A DNA stretch of 64,000 bases from Avena insularis (lineage: Eukaryota; Streptophyta; Magnoliopsida; Poales; Poaceae): assembly GCA_023614405.1 (NCBI GenBank), contig CM042696.1, forward strand, positions 340,978,896 through 341,042,895, in the 5' to 3' direction. Below, in pieces: positions 46,901 to 57,701 of this stretch. The translations under genes and the position numbers were made by a program. The notes under the pieces are model-generated. The model was not told the origin of the DNA and did no database searches. It was given only the letters and a program-made list of their open reading frames with translations. How positions within the stretch are numbered: the first letter of the stretch is position 1; every line of letters begins with the position of its first letter.

Positions 46901-48461
46901 AAGGTTTCAGATATATGCTCTACTGAGACTCCAGAGCTACTGGTCATTGTGATGGCTTTCTTGGCATAGTCAATTAATCCTTTATGCTTTGACATCCAAT
47001 CCATTCCTAGTACTACTTCCAAACCTTTGGTTCCAAGTACTATTAGGTTGGCATAAAAATCTATCCCATGTATTCTGATAGGAACAACTTTGCAAATTTT
47101 TCTAGCTTTTGTAGTTGAACCGGGGATTTGAACTATCATGACATACTTCAAGTTGGTTGGGTGAATCTTACTAGTGCATGCAAATTCTTTGGTGACAAAT
47201 GAGTGCGATGATCCAGAATCAAACAATACTCTTGCTAAAACTGAGTTGACAGAAAACATACCCAGCACTACATCTGGCGCTTCTTGGGCTTCTTTGGCGT
47301 CCATGTGGAAGAGACGACCGTTGTGGTTGTGAGGGTTCCCTGGGGTGAATCTTCTTCCTGGTTGAACACGATGCTGTTGTTGAGATGGGGCATTTACATT
47401 TGCAGTGGCGGCAATCTTCTTGGGACACTCATTTGGGTAGTGACCCTTCACTCCACACTCGAAACAAGTGATCTGGGACTTGTCTTTCGCTGCCACGGGC
47501 ACATCATTGCTTCCAGTTCTGGGTGTAGTGTTGTTGTTGTTGTTGCTCTTGGGAGGGGCATGGTTGAAATTGCTGGTGTTGCCAAAGTGATTGTTGTTTC
47601 CTCCGGACTTCACATTTCCTCCGCTACGGTTGGGGTAGCTTGGGCGAGACATTGGGGGTCGGTTGTTCCTCGGTGCATATCCCTCTGAGGGGTTGGGACG
47701 GTACTTCTAGTGACTGTTGGATCCAGCTTGGTGCATCATACGATGTTTGCGGTTGTTGTTTGCCTGGTTAAGCTTCCCTTCCATCTGAATGGCAGAGTCG
47801 ACTAGTTCTTTGAGATCCTGGAAACGATTGTTGACGAGGACAGTCTGCATATCATCATGCAGTCCATTCAGGAATCTCTCCTTCTTCTTGGCCTCCGTGT
47901 TGATCTCATCAGGTGCATACCTTGCAAGGGACAGGAATCTGTCACGGTACTCCACTACAGTCATTCTGCCTTGCTTCAACTCTCGGAATTCATCCCTCAT
48001 TCGGGTGATTAGACCCTACGGCACGTGGGTGTGGCTGAACTTGGTTTTGAAGGCTTCCCATGTCATCACTTGACCATGGTTCATTGTGCGGACGCTGTTC
48101 CACCATGCTCTTGCATCTCCTGCTAGATAGTGGGTGGCAAAAAGAACCTTCTCATTGGCATCTACTCAGCTACTTCTAAGTTGTTCTCCATTGTCTGCAA
48201 CCAGTCATCAGCATCCAGCGAGTTCTCTAAAGTACTAAAGATTGGGGGATTGGTATTCTGGAAGTTTTTGAGTTTGGATCCATGATGATCCTGATTTCCA
48301 TGGTTCTGGTTGTTGTGAGCCATCTGGGCAATCTACTGCAGTGTTGCTAGATTAGCTTGGCGCTCTGCCCTGCTTGCTTCCCTGTCTGCGATGAGAGTCT
48401 GCAGAATCTGCAACATTAGGTCTTGCGATGAGCTGCTCCCTCCTTGGTTTCCATGAGTCAT
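43947..48461 (-). pseudogene. Element C gag-pol polyprotein, decayed
   Basis: Gag starts at the ATG at 48461 (MTHGNQGGSSSSQDLMLQIL). It contains a Tekay-type Gag core (SLDADDWLQTMENNL, RDEFRELKQGRMTVVEYRDRF) and a CCHC knuckle ([14 protein letters not shown], near 47460). Pol shows retropepsin ([12 protein letters not shown]), reverse transcriptase ([21 protein letters not shown], where the YLDD box reads FIDD), RNase H ([18 protein letters not shown]), integrase (HPGGTKMYQ, CDICQ; MDFITGLP, SDRGTQ, QTERVNQILEDM) and the chromodomain-like tail ATWERDYIRTEFPDLF. Breaks are a TAG after ANLATLQ, a frameshift near 48170, stops near 48017, 47707 and 45445-45285 (three) and near 45052, and a frameshift near 45085. 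It cannot make a full polyprotein. Confidence 0.9.
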
Positions 48462-48712
48462 CTGAAGATTGAGGTAGATAAAGGGGTAAGAGGGAAAATT
48501 CTATGGTTTATGGTTTTGATTTCAAAGCTAAAACTTTGAGTTTGACTCAGGTTTTGCAACTAACTTCTTTTCATTCCTTCAAACAAAGCACACGATACAA
48601 ACACACACACACCTCAACATCAAAGGGAAAATAGATGGTTTTAAGAACCATTCTATAAGCTACGATACAATGGGACCGATACTCCTCATGATACGACAGT
48701 GCTCTAGTGCAT

Positions 48713-49481
48713 CTACTCATCGTCGATGAAGTCGGAGTCGTCATCATCGGTGTAGAAGTCCATGGCATCTTCCTCCAGAAAGTCATCATCATTGCTAAGG
48801 GGAGTCAATATCCCCTTGGATATCTTCACCCTCCCCTTCTTCTTCCTTTACGGCAAGCTGAGCTTCTTGCTCCTTAATGGTCTTCTCGAGGTCGGCCATC
48901 TTCTTGCAAAGACGGCTGATGGTGCGATCCTTCTTGGCGTGTTAACGGTGCTGAGACTGACGATCCTAGACTGGCAGTGAGAAAGTCTGGGCCTTCTGGG
49001 CTGCAATGGCGAGGTTGTTGTTGGCGAGCTCTCTTGCATTGTCTAACTCCTTCTGGCGGTCGTACAGCAGGAAGTCGAGGTTCTCCACTTGGCGCTTCAG
49101 TATTGAGTGACTTGGCATCTCAAGCGGCATTCCCATGGAATCACGCCTTGCATAGTGAACAAAGCGGGTCCCTTGGATTAGGTTGACACTGAGGGCACAC
49201 AGACGTGCGAGAGCTTCATGCATTGCCCTGGCTAATCCATCTAGCCAGTTGCTGTCCCTCACCGAGAACTGAATCCTCCCATATACTGGTGCTTCTATCT
49301 TGCCTCGAAGATCAGCAGTCACTAGCCATTGCAAATCTCCTCCATGTGGACCCGGGAGTTGAGCTCCAAGGAATTCCGGATGAGGACGCTCCAAGAACTC
49401 AGATAGTGCATCTAAGTCCCTCTCGAAGATCAGTTGGCCTCCGTTTCCCAACTGGTAGAACTTGCTGTATTGGGCTTCCAT
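48713..49481 (-). pseudogene. Additional ORF upstream of gag in element C (about 255 codons)
   Basis: ATG at 49481, MEAQYSKFYQLGNGGQLIFE. The first 171 codons are open (LIFERDLDALSEFLERPHPE, GRIQFSVRDSNWLDGLAR, FLLYDRQKELDNARELA). Two in-frame stops near 48974 and 48942 then interrupt a clear continuation, KKDRTISRLCKKMADLEKTI, predicted to be coiled coil. After a one-base shift near 48800 an acidic tail follows (LSNDDDFLEEDAMDFYTDDD), ending at 48713. The ORF is sense-oriented, between the primer site (49696) and gag (48461). I do not recognise a domain. Its length, globular-then-coiled-coil layout and acidic end suggest a real, formerly expressed protein rather than a chance frame. Confidence 0.65.
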
Positions 49482-49695
49482 CTATAAGAATTTAGGATGA
49501 GAAAGTTAGTGAAGTGATCAAGTGTGTCAAAATTTTATGTAGTAATGTAAGAATTTGGAGGAACATGAATTTTTTTGAAATAATGAATTCCCAAGGGTAA
49601 GAGAGGAACTAGTTTTCATAAGTACTCACTTTGGTTTTTGAAACTAAGTTTTTCTTCGGACGTTCATTCTAACTAAGGTCTCCTATGGTCAGGAT

Positions 49696-49708
49696 GGCTC
49701 TGATACCA
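49696..49708 (-). other. Primer-binding site (tRNA-iMet), element C
   Basis: The plus strand GGCTCTGATACCA is the complement of TGGTATCAGAGCC, three bases from the 5' LTR. Confidence 0.93.
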
Positions 49709-49711
49709 ACT

Positions 49712-52700
49712 TGTCAACACCCGGATTTTTAATCCCAGATGCCTGTTATGCCATACCTTGCAATCTAAGGATTACCATTTTTGCGAGACATAACAGATTG
49801 GATATCATAGTACATCATCCATTACAAACCATAAATAAGGTCTTACACAAATAAGGATCTCATGTTCCAGCCTTAGTACAATCAAGTAGCGGAATAAATA
49901 GCATAGCGGTGGGGTCCATCTTCAGAGTCATAGGCAATGCTGACGATGGAAGATATTCCTAGTTATCATAGCCATCCTGCTGTCCTTCATCTTGGTAGTC
50001 TCCTTCATAGTCTGGCCATAGGAATAGCCAGGGACAAAAGCCATGAGTACTCTTTAAGTACTCGCAAACTACCACTAACAAGTAGTATAGTTCTAGTAGG
50101 AAATGCTAACTCTAAGTTTACTTGTAAAGTTAAGTTTGAAACCTAAGCTGAGTTCTGAAACAAAGAAAGATAAAAGAAGTTTGAAAGCACCTAAGTGGGA
50201 ACTTAATCATCATAGACACAACTCTGTTGTGGTCAAGTCATGTCACAATTCATTTCATAAGTTGTTTTGAGAACATCTGACAACGGAACAGTATGGCCAC
50301 TCCAACTGTCCATAACTGCGGACGCGGCTATTCGAATAGTTTGACACTCTGCAAAGATGGTACACTTTCACCACAAGATTCGATACATCTGTCAGGGATA
50401 ACCCTGATTCATCATACTTAGTATGCAAATAATCAAACATAACCTTTCCTTTACACACCCTAGTATAAGCACCTCTCCTATGAGCATGGCCTCCCAACCA
50501 TGACCATCTATCATCTTGGGCACTGCATAGGTGGACAACATTGAGAGGTAGCCTCAGCTCAAACCTCTCCCGCGAGGGAACTAATACTAATGTATATAAA
50601 CTTCCGGCTAAGCCTTACCCAATTCAGGTATTATGGTTGTATGGTAAAATTGGAATGGTATCGCATCCGAACCCAACCATTAGTTTTGTAAAAGGGCTAA
50701 GTCTCATGCCTCAACATTTTCATCATCATAAACCATTTCTGTTTCTCAACACATGTCAAAACATCTCAATAGAATGACTCATCATTCCAAGGTTTTCATA
50801 AATCATTTTCACCAAGTATTCCCATCTAAGTGAATCAAGTTTTGAGTTTTGTTCCAAGTACTAAGTTAAGAGTGTTCACTGAGGTGGAATGCTAATCTTA
50901 ATCTCATGCCATAGAATGACATCTAAGTATAACTAGATAGGTCAAGTTTTATACTCTTTATGCTACCTTCAAACAAGTAAAGGACTTTGGTAAAGTAAAG
51001 GAAGTAAAAGCTTGTAACTAAAACTTGGGGTAGGTATAAGTCAAAGTGGTATAACCAAAGCATGCCTAATGCCCTTGCTTAGGTTATCTAGATTGCAAGG
51101 GTTATCTTGCATTGTTAATGATGGCTTGCTCAGTTTACTTGAAGTGCTAGGCTTGGGTTAACTTGTATAGTGCTAGCTTGCCTTGGGTAGTGAAGTGGTT
51201 GAAGTTTTCTTCCTCCTCCTCTTGGTAGAACTCCTCCTCCTCGTAAGCTTGGTCAGTACTATCGTCTATAAATACATACGGAGTACACAATCACCAAACA
51301 ATACTTAACTAGTCTACTTAGCACACTAAGGCACATATTTGATGATCTAGTATCATCACAAGAATCACAAGATTTAATGAACTAGTTTCATTCTTTTTAT
51401 TTGAGAAAAGTAATTTCTACTCATTGAAATTAACTAAGATTTAATATTCTCCAATTAAAATATGGGATCATGTGGACACATGTCATCACCACATATTCTA
51501 ACATATGGGAATGTGATTTAAGGGTTGGATCACATTTTAATAAGTTTAAGTTTAATAATTAATGATTTAAAGTGACTAGAAATGCCTATATAGCATTATT
51601 TTGGTACTAGTCCAAAGTCACTACATGTAAACCTTAATATTATTACATATTCAGATAGGTATGGTTGAATGTGATTTTTGAGAGTTGGAATCAACTCAAA
51701 AACTATTATGGTTGATTTTATAAAAATGTTTGAATGTGTAAAAGCTCCTGTCTTGTTATTTTTACTAGGCGAGATATCTAACTCTAAATGCATTAAATCC
51801 AACGAGTTTGGATAGATCTTTTCTATAGCTTTCTAACAAAATTGGATTCACTCAATTTGGTCCAGTAAATCTTCCTGAATTGATTTTTAAACTAAGGGAC
51901 ATAATTGATTCTAAGTCTAAATAGAAAAACACTTATTTGAATTTGTGGGCTAGCGCGGGAAAACTAACGGGCTGGCCCAGTGATGCTCAGCGGCGCAAAG
52001 GGCGACTGACAAGGGGGGTCCACATGTCAGCGACACTTAACACCCGAAACGGTATCTAGCGATCTGGGCCACACGATTATAACGCGGATCAACGACTCAC
52101 GATCGTCGTCGGTGACGGACTCGTCGTCGGCGAGACCGAACCCTAAACGGCCAGTGGGGGTCTACTAGGAACGTACCAGGGCTCCAGGCAGTGTGGCGAG
52201 GCCGGCAAACGAACTGGTGGACGACGGCGAGCTCAGGCGAGGTCGCGGTAGGGGCTACGGTGGACGGAATCGACGAGCACTTCTCCTCCTCTGCAGCGGC
52301 TCCCTCTGGTGTAATTCCGACGAATGGTGGCTCGAGCGGCTCCGGCGAGAGAGGGGAAATGTTTAGTGGAGAGAGGGGAGTGGAATGGTGTGAAGAGATG
52401 GTGCGGGGGAGGGCTCCTTATATAGGCTCGACGCGGCGGCAGAGAAGCATGGCGTGGCTCGTCGGTGACGGCGAAATAGGAGGGCTACCGGTGTGGGCGA
52501 GGTAGGCGGACGGTGGGTGGTCTGCTGGCGGTCAGCTACGGCGCAATGGTGCGGCTAGGGGCGGTGCCTAACTGTCGGGGACTTCAGGTGCTCTAGGGGA
52601 CAGAGGCGGTGCTCGACGGCGATCATAGCGACTGTGGGTCGCGCGGCGGTGCACGGACATGTCTGGTGGGTTGCTGGGGTCGAGACGGAGCGGCGTGCGC

Positions 52701-53669
52701 GATATGGTGTGAAGGGGCGTCATTGCGTCAAGGCGATCATCGCGCTTGCTGGCTTCAAGAGAGAAAGGGCAGCGAGGCTGGGGAGTGGTCTAGGGGCTAG
52801 GGTTGATCGAGGGGTGGACCGTGGGTGGCGGTAGGGTTGGGCGGAGCTAGTGGACATGCTGGAATGGCGCTGCTCGGTCTTTGGCGTGCAGCCCATGTTT
52901 GGCCGGCGGTGACCTCATTTAGGCGGCGCGGCACTGGTGCTGCGGGCAAGGGGGTGCTGGTCTGGGGTTTGGTTAGATGCTAGGGGGACAGGGGAGTGTA
53001 GAGAGGGTCAATTGGGGGACAAGGGCTTAGCTAGAAACAGTATTAGTTAGGCCATTTGATCTCTGCCTGCCACCTGTTCGACACAATGGCCGCATGAGAG
53101 AAATTTTTGAATTTTGAATTGAGTTTTGGTGGATGCTTTGATATGATGCTTGGTAGACTGTGGTTGCTAGGATTTGTTAAATGGAATTCATTTGAGTGGT
53201 TTTTGAATAAGTGTGATCTATACATATGAACTACATTCAATTTTCAAATGTCATTTAAATTTAGTGTTTGAAAGTTTCTGGGATGAAGCAAAGTGGGCCT
53301 TGGCACATCACTACTTGTACTAGCAAGGGGTGCAAAGATCCACAATTGTTTTTGTTAAGATTTGAGTTCTAGGAATAGCCAAAGTAGGCTAGTTAGTTAA
53401 AATGGCACAAATGACCATTTCCTTATTTTATTCTTTTTGAATTCTTTTTCTTTGGGATTTGCTTGGGGATGATCTAGATGATGTTTAATTCACCTTAGAA
53501 TCATTTTACAATCAATAGATCACTCAAACATGGCAATTCAAAACAACTCCTATTTAAATGCACACACACATGAATGCTTAAGGATTTTTAAATAGAAAAA
53601 GTTTTTGTTAACCCTAAATTGGGTAGGTTTGATCTTGATTAACCTTGGCTTAAGTTTTGGGATGTTACA
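49712..53669 (-). repeat. Element C, 5' LTR
   Basis: Partner of 39927-43898. The GC-rich part (about 51950-53030) contains frames with no recognisable domain, read here as LTR leader sequence. The shared block CCATAACTGCGGACGCGGCT is at 50310-50329. Confidence 0.93.
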
Positions 53670-53882
53670 CCCGGGCATCTTCTATTTAAGAAGGGTGGTC
53701 TCGAGATGCAGAGTTGAGTAATTCATATTCGCTATGGGTCCACCTGCGGAGAATATCATTTTGTGGCCCGAAAGTTTAGGCGCCCAAGCAACACGGTACC
53801 CAAGTTGCTTGTAATCAGCCGCGTTGCCCAAAGTTGGCGTGCCAAATACTCAGAGGGTCTTTTTCGGCACGAATTCAAATTT
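53670..53882 (-). pseudogene. Ulp1-like gene, upstream exon portion
   Basis: Read on the minus strand: VFGTPTLGNAADYKQLGYR, then VAWAPKLSGHKMIFSAGGPI and NYSTLHLETTLLK, a TAG, then KMPG. It joins PVFTCKVPSGHCF at 39926 in frame once element C and one CCCGG copy are removed. A second stop (TGA) lies before VFGTP. The segment is not recognised by itself; its assignment rests on frame continuity with the Ulp1-like exon. Confidence 0.5.
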
Positions 53883-54038
53883 ATGCTTCAATACAAAATA
53901 TCAGGCTAACGCCCATCAAGTTGGGCCTCCCCTGTCAGTTTTCGCTGTTATGTCACTGCCGTCGTGGCTGCCATGTAGGCTTGCAGCGTTGGCGCCTGCA
54001 TCCTTTACGCGTCTTCTTCTTCCCCGGAGCGGCAATCT

Positions 54039-54305
54039 GTGGTCGCGGCCATGGTGCAGAACTGGGACGTGGACGAACCTGCTCGGCCTAGCTCTCCTCC
54101 CCATCCCGAATCAGATCTCACCCTCACCATGGCCGCACCCATGGAACGATGCGGGGACGAGAATTCATTCTCGGGTGAGATCTGTCACCATGCCGACCAT
54201 GCTCGGTCCTGTTGTCCTCCAAAATCCGAGATCGCCGTCACCGTGGTCGCACACGCACCAGCCACGATGCCTTCCTCTTCTAACCCCAAAGCCACATCCA
54301 CTTAG
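54039..54305 (+). other. Open frame of 88 codons, possible leader exon, unknown
   Basis: A plus-strand frame, QNWDVDEPARPSSPPHPES onward, with GC-rich, first-exon-like composition. Two roughly 100-base halves resemble each other (GCTCGGCCTAGCTCTCCTCC against GCTCGGTCCTGTTGTCCTCC). No domain. It may be the first exon of the plus-strand fragment at 54411. Confidence 0.25.
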
Positions 54306-54410
54306 TTCGGCAGAACACCAACAAGGTGAAAATGCATCCAGTTTTCTTCTTGTGATTGCAGAAGAACATGTATGTACCGTGTCCGTATCATACTCTAACA
54401 ATATACACAT

Positions 54411-54700
54411 ATGTTGTTTACTAGATTTTCATTTGAAATTAGTAGCTCCATGATGACAAAACATAGAGAACCTAAATGGAATGACGATGAAGACCATGTT
54501 TTATACTTTGCATTGCATCAACAAGGGCTCGCTGAAGAAGCATGTTACCAAGAGATTGGAGTTCATCAGCCATTGCCAAAAATATGTGAACAAATAAATG
54601 AGTGATTCAATGCAAATACGGGCAGAAAAGCTAGATACATGTCATCAATCATCAATAGGTGGCACATTCTAGTGATGCGTTCAAATGCGTACACCATGTA
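54411..54700 (+). pseudogene. Myb/SANT-like fragment, transposon-associated (tentative)
   Basis: After an acceptor-like TTTACTAG the frame reads MTKHREPKWNDDEDHVLYFA, EEACYQEIG and ICEQINE. A TGA follows (possibly a Trp codon), then FNANTGRKARYMSSIINRW. The spacing of W..ED and INRW resembles the Myb/SANT-like DNA-binding modules of plant DNA transposons. The resemblance is weak. Confidence 0.3.
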
Positions 54701-54939
54701 TCATTTACTTGAAGTGGTTGTTATCCTGAGCAAAATGCCTAGTATGCACATTACATTTGTCTGTTCTATGCTGCAATTCTGCTATTATGGGCGTGGAAAG
54801 AAAAGCTAGGCTTCACTGAATATTACGCAGTTAGGCTAACTTAGCCTTACACAGATAAGCAAAGCTTAGTATTACACAAATAAGCGTAACTGAGTCTTGA
54901 CCAAAGAATCATTTACTTCGTAGAACTAGGGTGGAAACT

Positions 54940-54969
54940 AAAGATAAAGATAAAGATAAAGATAAAGAC
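54940..54969. repeat. Hexanucleotide microsatellite (AAGATA)n
   Basis: About five AAGATA units, ending AAAGAC. Simple repeat. Confidence 0.9.
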
Positions 54970-54975
54970 AAATGG

Positions 54976-56013
54976 TTATTGAGATCTGCCAGTATGAGCA
55001 CTAGGTCCCTGGAGCTGGTGGTAAGTCGAAACGAACCAGAATGCTGTGTTTGGCCGTCTCTCATTCACCATCAAATCATACGACCCCACTGATGAGCCAA
55101 TTGTAGGCCCCCTCCCCCCGACGTGGATTTGGTTGCAGGTCGGATTTAGAGTGTCAACATGATAGGAACGTGAGTGTGCAGCAAACACACAATATGCCAT
55201 CAACACTAGAAGTGCTAGCACCTCAGCAACAACACCAGCATGTTCTTCCTAGACTCCGGCAGCAGCCTCAGCAAGTATTTCGTCAGCTTCACCAGTAGCA
55301 TCCTCAGCATGTATTTCATCAGCTTCACCAACGGCAGCATTAGCAAGTATTTCGTCAGCTTAACCATCAGCAGCATCTCCAAGTATTTCGTCAGCTTCAC
55401 CAGGAGAAGCATCAACTAGTTCTTCGTCAGCTCCACCACCAGCAGCAGCAGCATCAGAAGCCGGGGCTGCCTGAGCAATTACAGGTTCAACAGCTCCAGG
55501 GGCTCCGACAAATGAAGGGTAGTTGATCCCAAGAAACATAGATTGTCCCTTCAGATTGTCGACTCTGCTCCAGACTTGCTCTACTTGGTCTTTGGATGGG
55601 CATGCGGACTTCGAGAAAACGTGACACCGTAGCGATGGGTATGAAGAAAGTTGTGTCCCCATATGTTCTATTGTATCACCAACGCTGTTTAGTGCTCCCC
55701 TGATATGAATCCACATGAGTTCAACATCTTGTTTCGTGTCGCCTCCGAGAGGTGCCAGGAACTAGCGCCATGATCCAAGTTCAGCATCTGCTACTTCATC
55801 TTCGATCAGCAGAGCTGGAATGACGCGCGGGGCTGCATGGGTACCTGCGTGTTACTTACAGTCAGTAAGCAGAATTTTGAATGGGATTTTACATGCTATA
55901 TGACACCATGACCCACCCCAGATGAATGGCTCCCAAACACGCACGTCACTGCTAGGTTCAGTGACCGCATAAATGTGTTGCGGTTTGTTGGAATAGTAGC
56001 TGGAGGTGAAGAC
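54976..56013 (-). pseudogene. Unknown gene fragment with five acidic 12-residue repeats
   Basis: One minus-strand frame runs from about 55845 to 54976, broken by three in-frame stops. It begins ALLIEDEVADAELGSWR and ELMWIHIRGALNSVGDTIEH, continues with DQVEQVWSRVDNLKGQSMFL and an Ala/Gly-rich stretch, then five repeats of the type GEADEILGDAAD. It ends with AYCVFAAHSRSYHVDTLNP and SYDLMVNERRPNTAFWF. An acceptor-like CGCAG at about 55838 fits an exon start. An upstream exon (56013-55852, SSYYSNKPQHIYAVTEPSSD, ending LLTDCK) is cut by the copia element. No family is recognised. It may be an exon of the Ulp1-like gene or of a neighbouring transposon ORF. Confidence 0.45.
55263..55440 (-). repeat. 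36-bp coding minisatellite, five units
   Basis: AAGTATTTCGTCAGCTTCAC-type units start (at GTATTT or its equivalent) at 55275, 55311, 55347, 55383 and 55419, exactly 36 bp apart. Each encodes 12 residues, G-E-A-D-E-I-L/H-x-x-A-x-x, on the minus strand. Unit three has a GAA-to-TAA stop. Confidence 0.9.
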
Positions 56014-57668
56014 TGTTGGCTCCGCAGCATAGAAAACAAAAATTTTCCTACGGTGTGAACTACACGCCAAGATCTATCTACTAGGTACAAAGCAACAGGT
56101 GGACATACATCCAACGAGAACTTACCCTCGTAGACAACAAGCTTTGTTAACGAGTAGGAACTCGTGGTTGATGTAGTCGTACACTTGCCGATCTCAAGAT
56201 CGTGAGGAAGTCCGAGCGCTGTAACTCAGCAGCGCATCCGCACTCGCACACACGTTCAAGCCACCCGGCAAACCTCCACCTCCTCGCTCCAGCGATCCAG
56301 TGAAGCAAGAACTCCTTCCATTTAAATGCCACCGGGAACATGTATCTCGCTAATCCGAGACCATGGGGGAATAATTCTAGAGGGGGAGAGAGATCCTTCA
56401 CAAGGAGGTGTGAGGATGAAGGAGGGAATGTATGGCCTTTTATAGGACGAGGGGGGTGCCCCCTCTCTCCATGGCCGGCGGATGGGGGGGTGACCCCTCA
56501 CCTCCCCCATTCATGTGGTGGTAACCCCTCCACATTAAAATGCCTCTTCACATTCCCTTTTCAAGTCTCCACTTTAAATGCATTAAATTTCTCCAAATTT
56601 AATGCTCTCTCATTTAATAAAACTCTTTTTATTAAATTTATTCAGAATTTTGTTAATTACTTTAATTAACAAACATTCACATATATTACTGCAATATTTC
56701 AATATCACATGCAGAACCACCTTCTGCAATTTCACCCGAAACAATTTCCGGTTTCTATGGAAACAATTCCTGCGCTTTGCAATTCTTTCGTCTGAAACAT
56801 ATGTGCTCCAAAATGGTGTCCGATAACTCTTAAGTGTGCCACTCTACGGTTCACGAATAATGCAGACATGATCGAGACCCTTCTCCGATCAATAATCAGC
56901 AGCGGGACCTGGAGATCCGTACTGACTCCTACACATTCAACGATGACTCCTGTGATCGTGAGAACCTTTAATGCTTGTAACTAAATCCCTTTGTCTCTTG
57001 ATATATTACATGTCCTAGATTGGATCATCGGTATCCCCATACCTAGTTTGATCTCGTTACCGACATGCACTCTTTTCTCGTTCCCGTGATATAACATTCT
57101 AGTGATCACATCACTTGCTTGCAAGCTATCCTAATGTGATATCACCGAGAGGGCCCAGAGTATATCTATCCGTCATCTGGATTGACAAATTCCACTCTTG
57201 CTCCATGAGCCTCAACATAACACCTTCATAGTACTGAACCCATCTTTATAATCACCTTGTTATGGTGTGACGTTTGATGTTATCAAATTACTCTTCCAGT
57301 GTTAGCAATTAACATGATCTCATGGTCTAAGGATAAAGATTACTTCGTATGATGTTATAGCAATATAAACATAATGACTTGATCGTAATGCTATACTTCG
57401 GATGAATGTTCATCACATCATTCCACCAATGGTGTGACCTTGTTATTAACAACATCCAATGTCCATGATCAGGAAACCTTGATCATCTTGTTAATCAACA
57501 AGCTAGTCTATAAGAGAGGCATGACTAGGAACCCTTTTTGTTTATTAAACACACATGTATTAATGTTTCCGAATCAATACATTTCTAGCATGTAAAATAA
57601 ACATCTATCATGTATAAGGAATATATAATAACAACTTTATTATTGCCTCTCAGGGCATATTTCCTTCA
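56014..57668 (-). repeat. Element D, 3' LTR (1655 bp)
   Basis: Begins TGTTGGCTCCGCAGC on the plus strand and ends GGGCATATTTCCTTCA. It aligns with 62726-64000 over the visible part with scattered substitutions (for example TATTACTG against TAGCCCCT near 56685 and 63397). Confidence 0.93.
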
Positions 57669-57683
57669 GTCTCCCACTTGCAC
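57669..57683 (-). other. Polypurine tract of element D
   Basis: The minus strand reads GTGCAAGTGGGAGAC next to the 3' LTR. This matches the purine tract of the BARE/Angela group. Confidence 0.85.
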
Positions 57684-57701
57684 TAGAGACAATAATCTAG
57701 T

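Larger units (their letters stand above)
39927..53669 (-). mobile_element. Ty3/gypsy LTR retrotransposon, Tekay/Del-like (element C)
   Basis: LTRs 39927-43898 and 49712-53669 (3972 and 3958 bp), both starting TGTCAACACC and ending GATGTTACA. The exact CCCGG duplication lies at 39922-39926 and 53670-53674. A tRNA-iMet primer site and a G-rich polypurine tract are in the expected places. Gag-pol is complete in domain order but broken by stops and frameshifts. An additional ORF lies between the primer site and gag. It interrupts the Ulp1-like gene: removing the element and one CCCGG restores that gene's frame. Confidence 0.93.
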
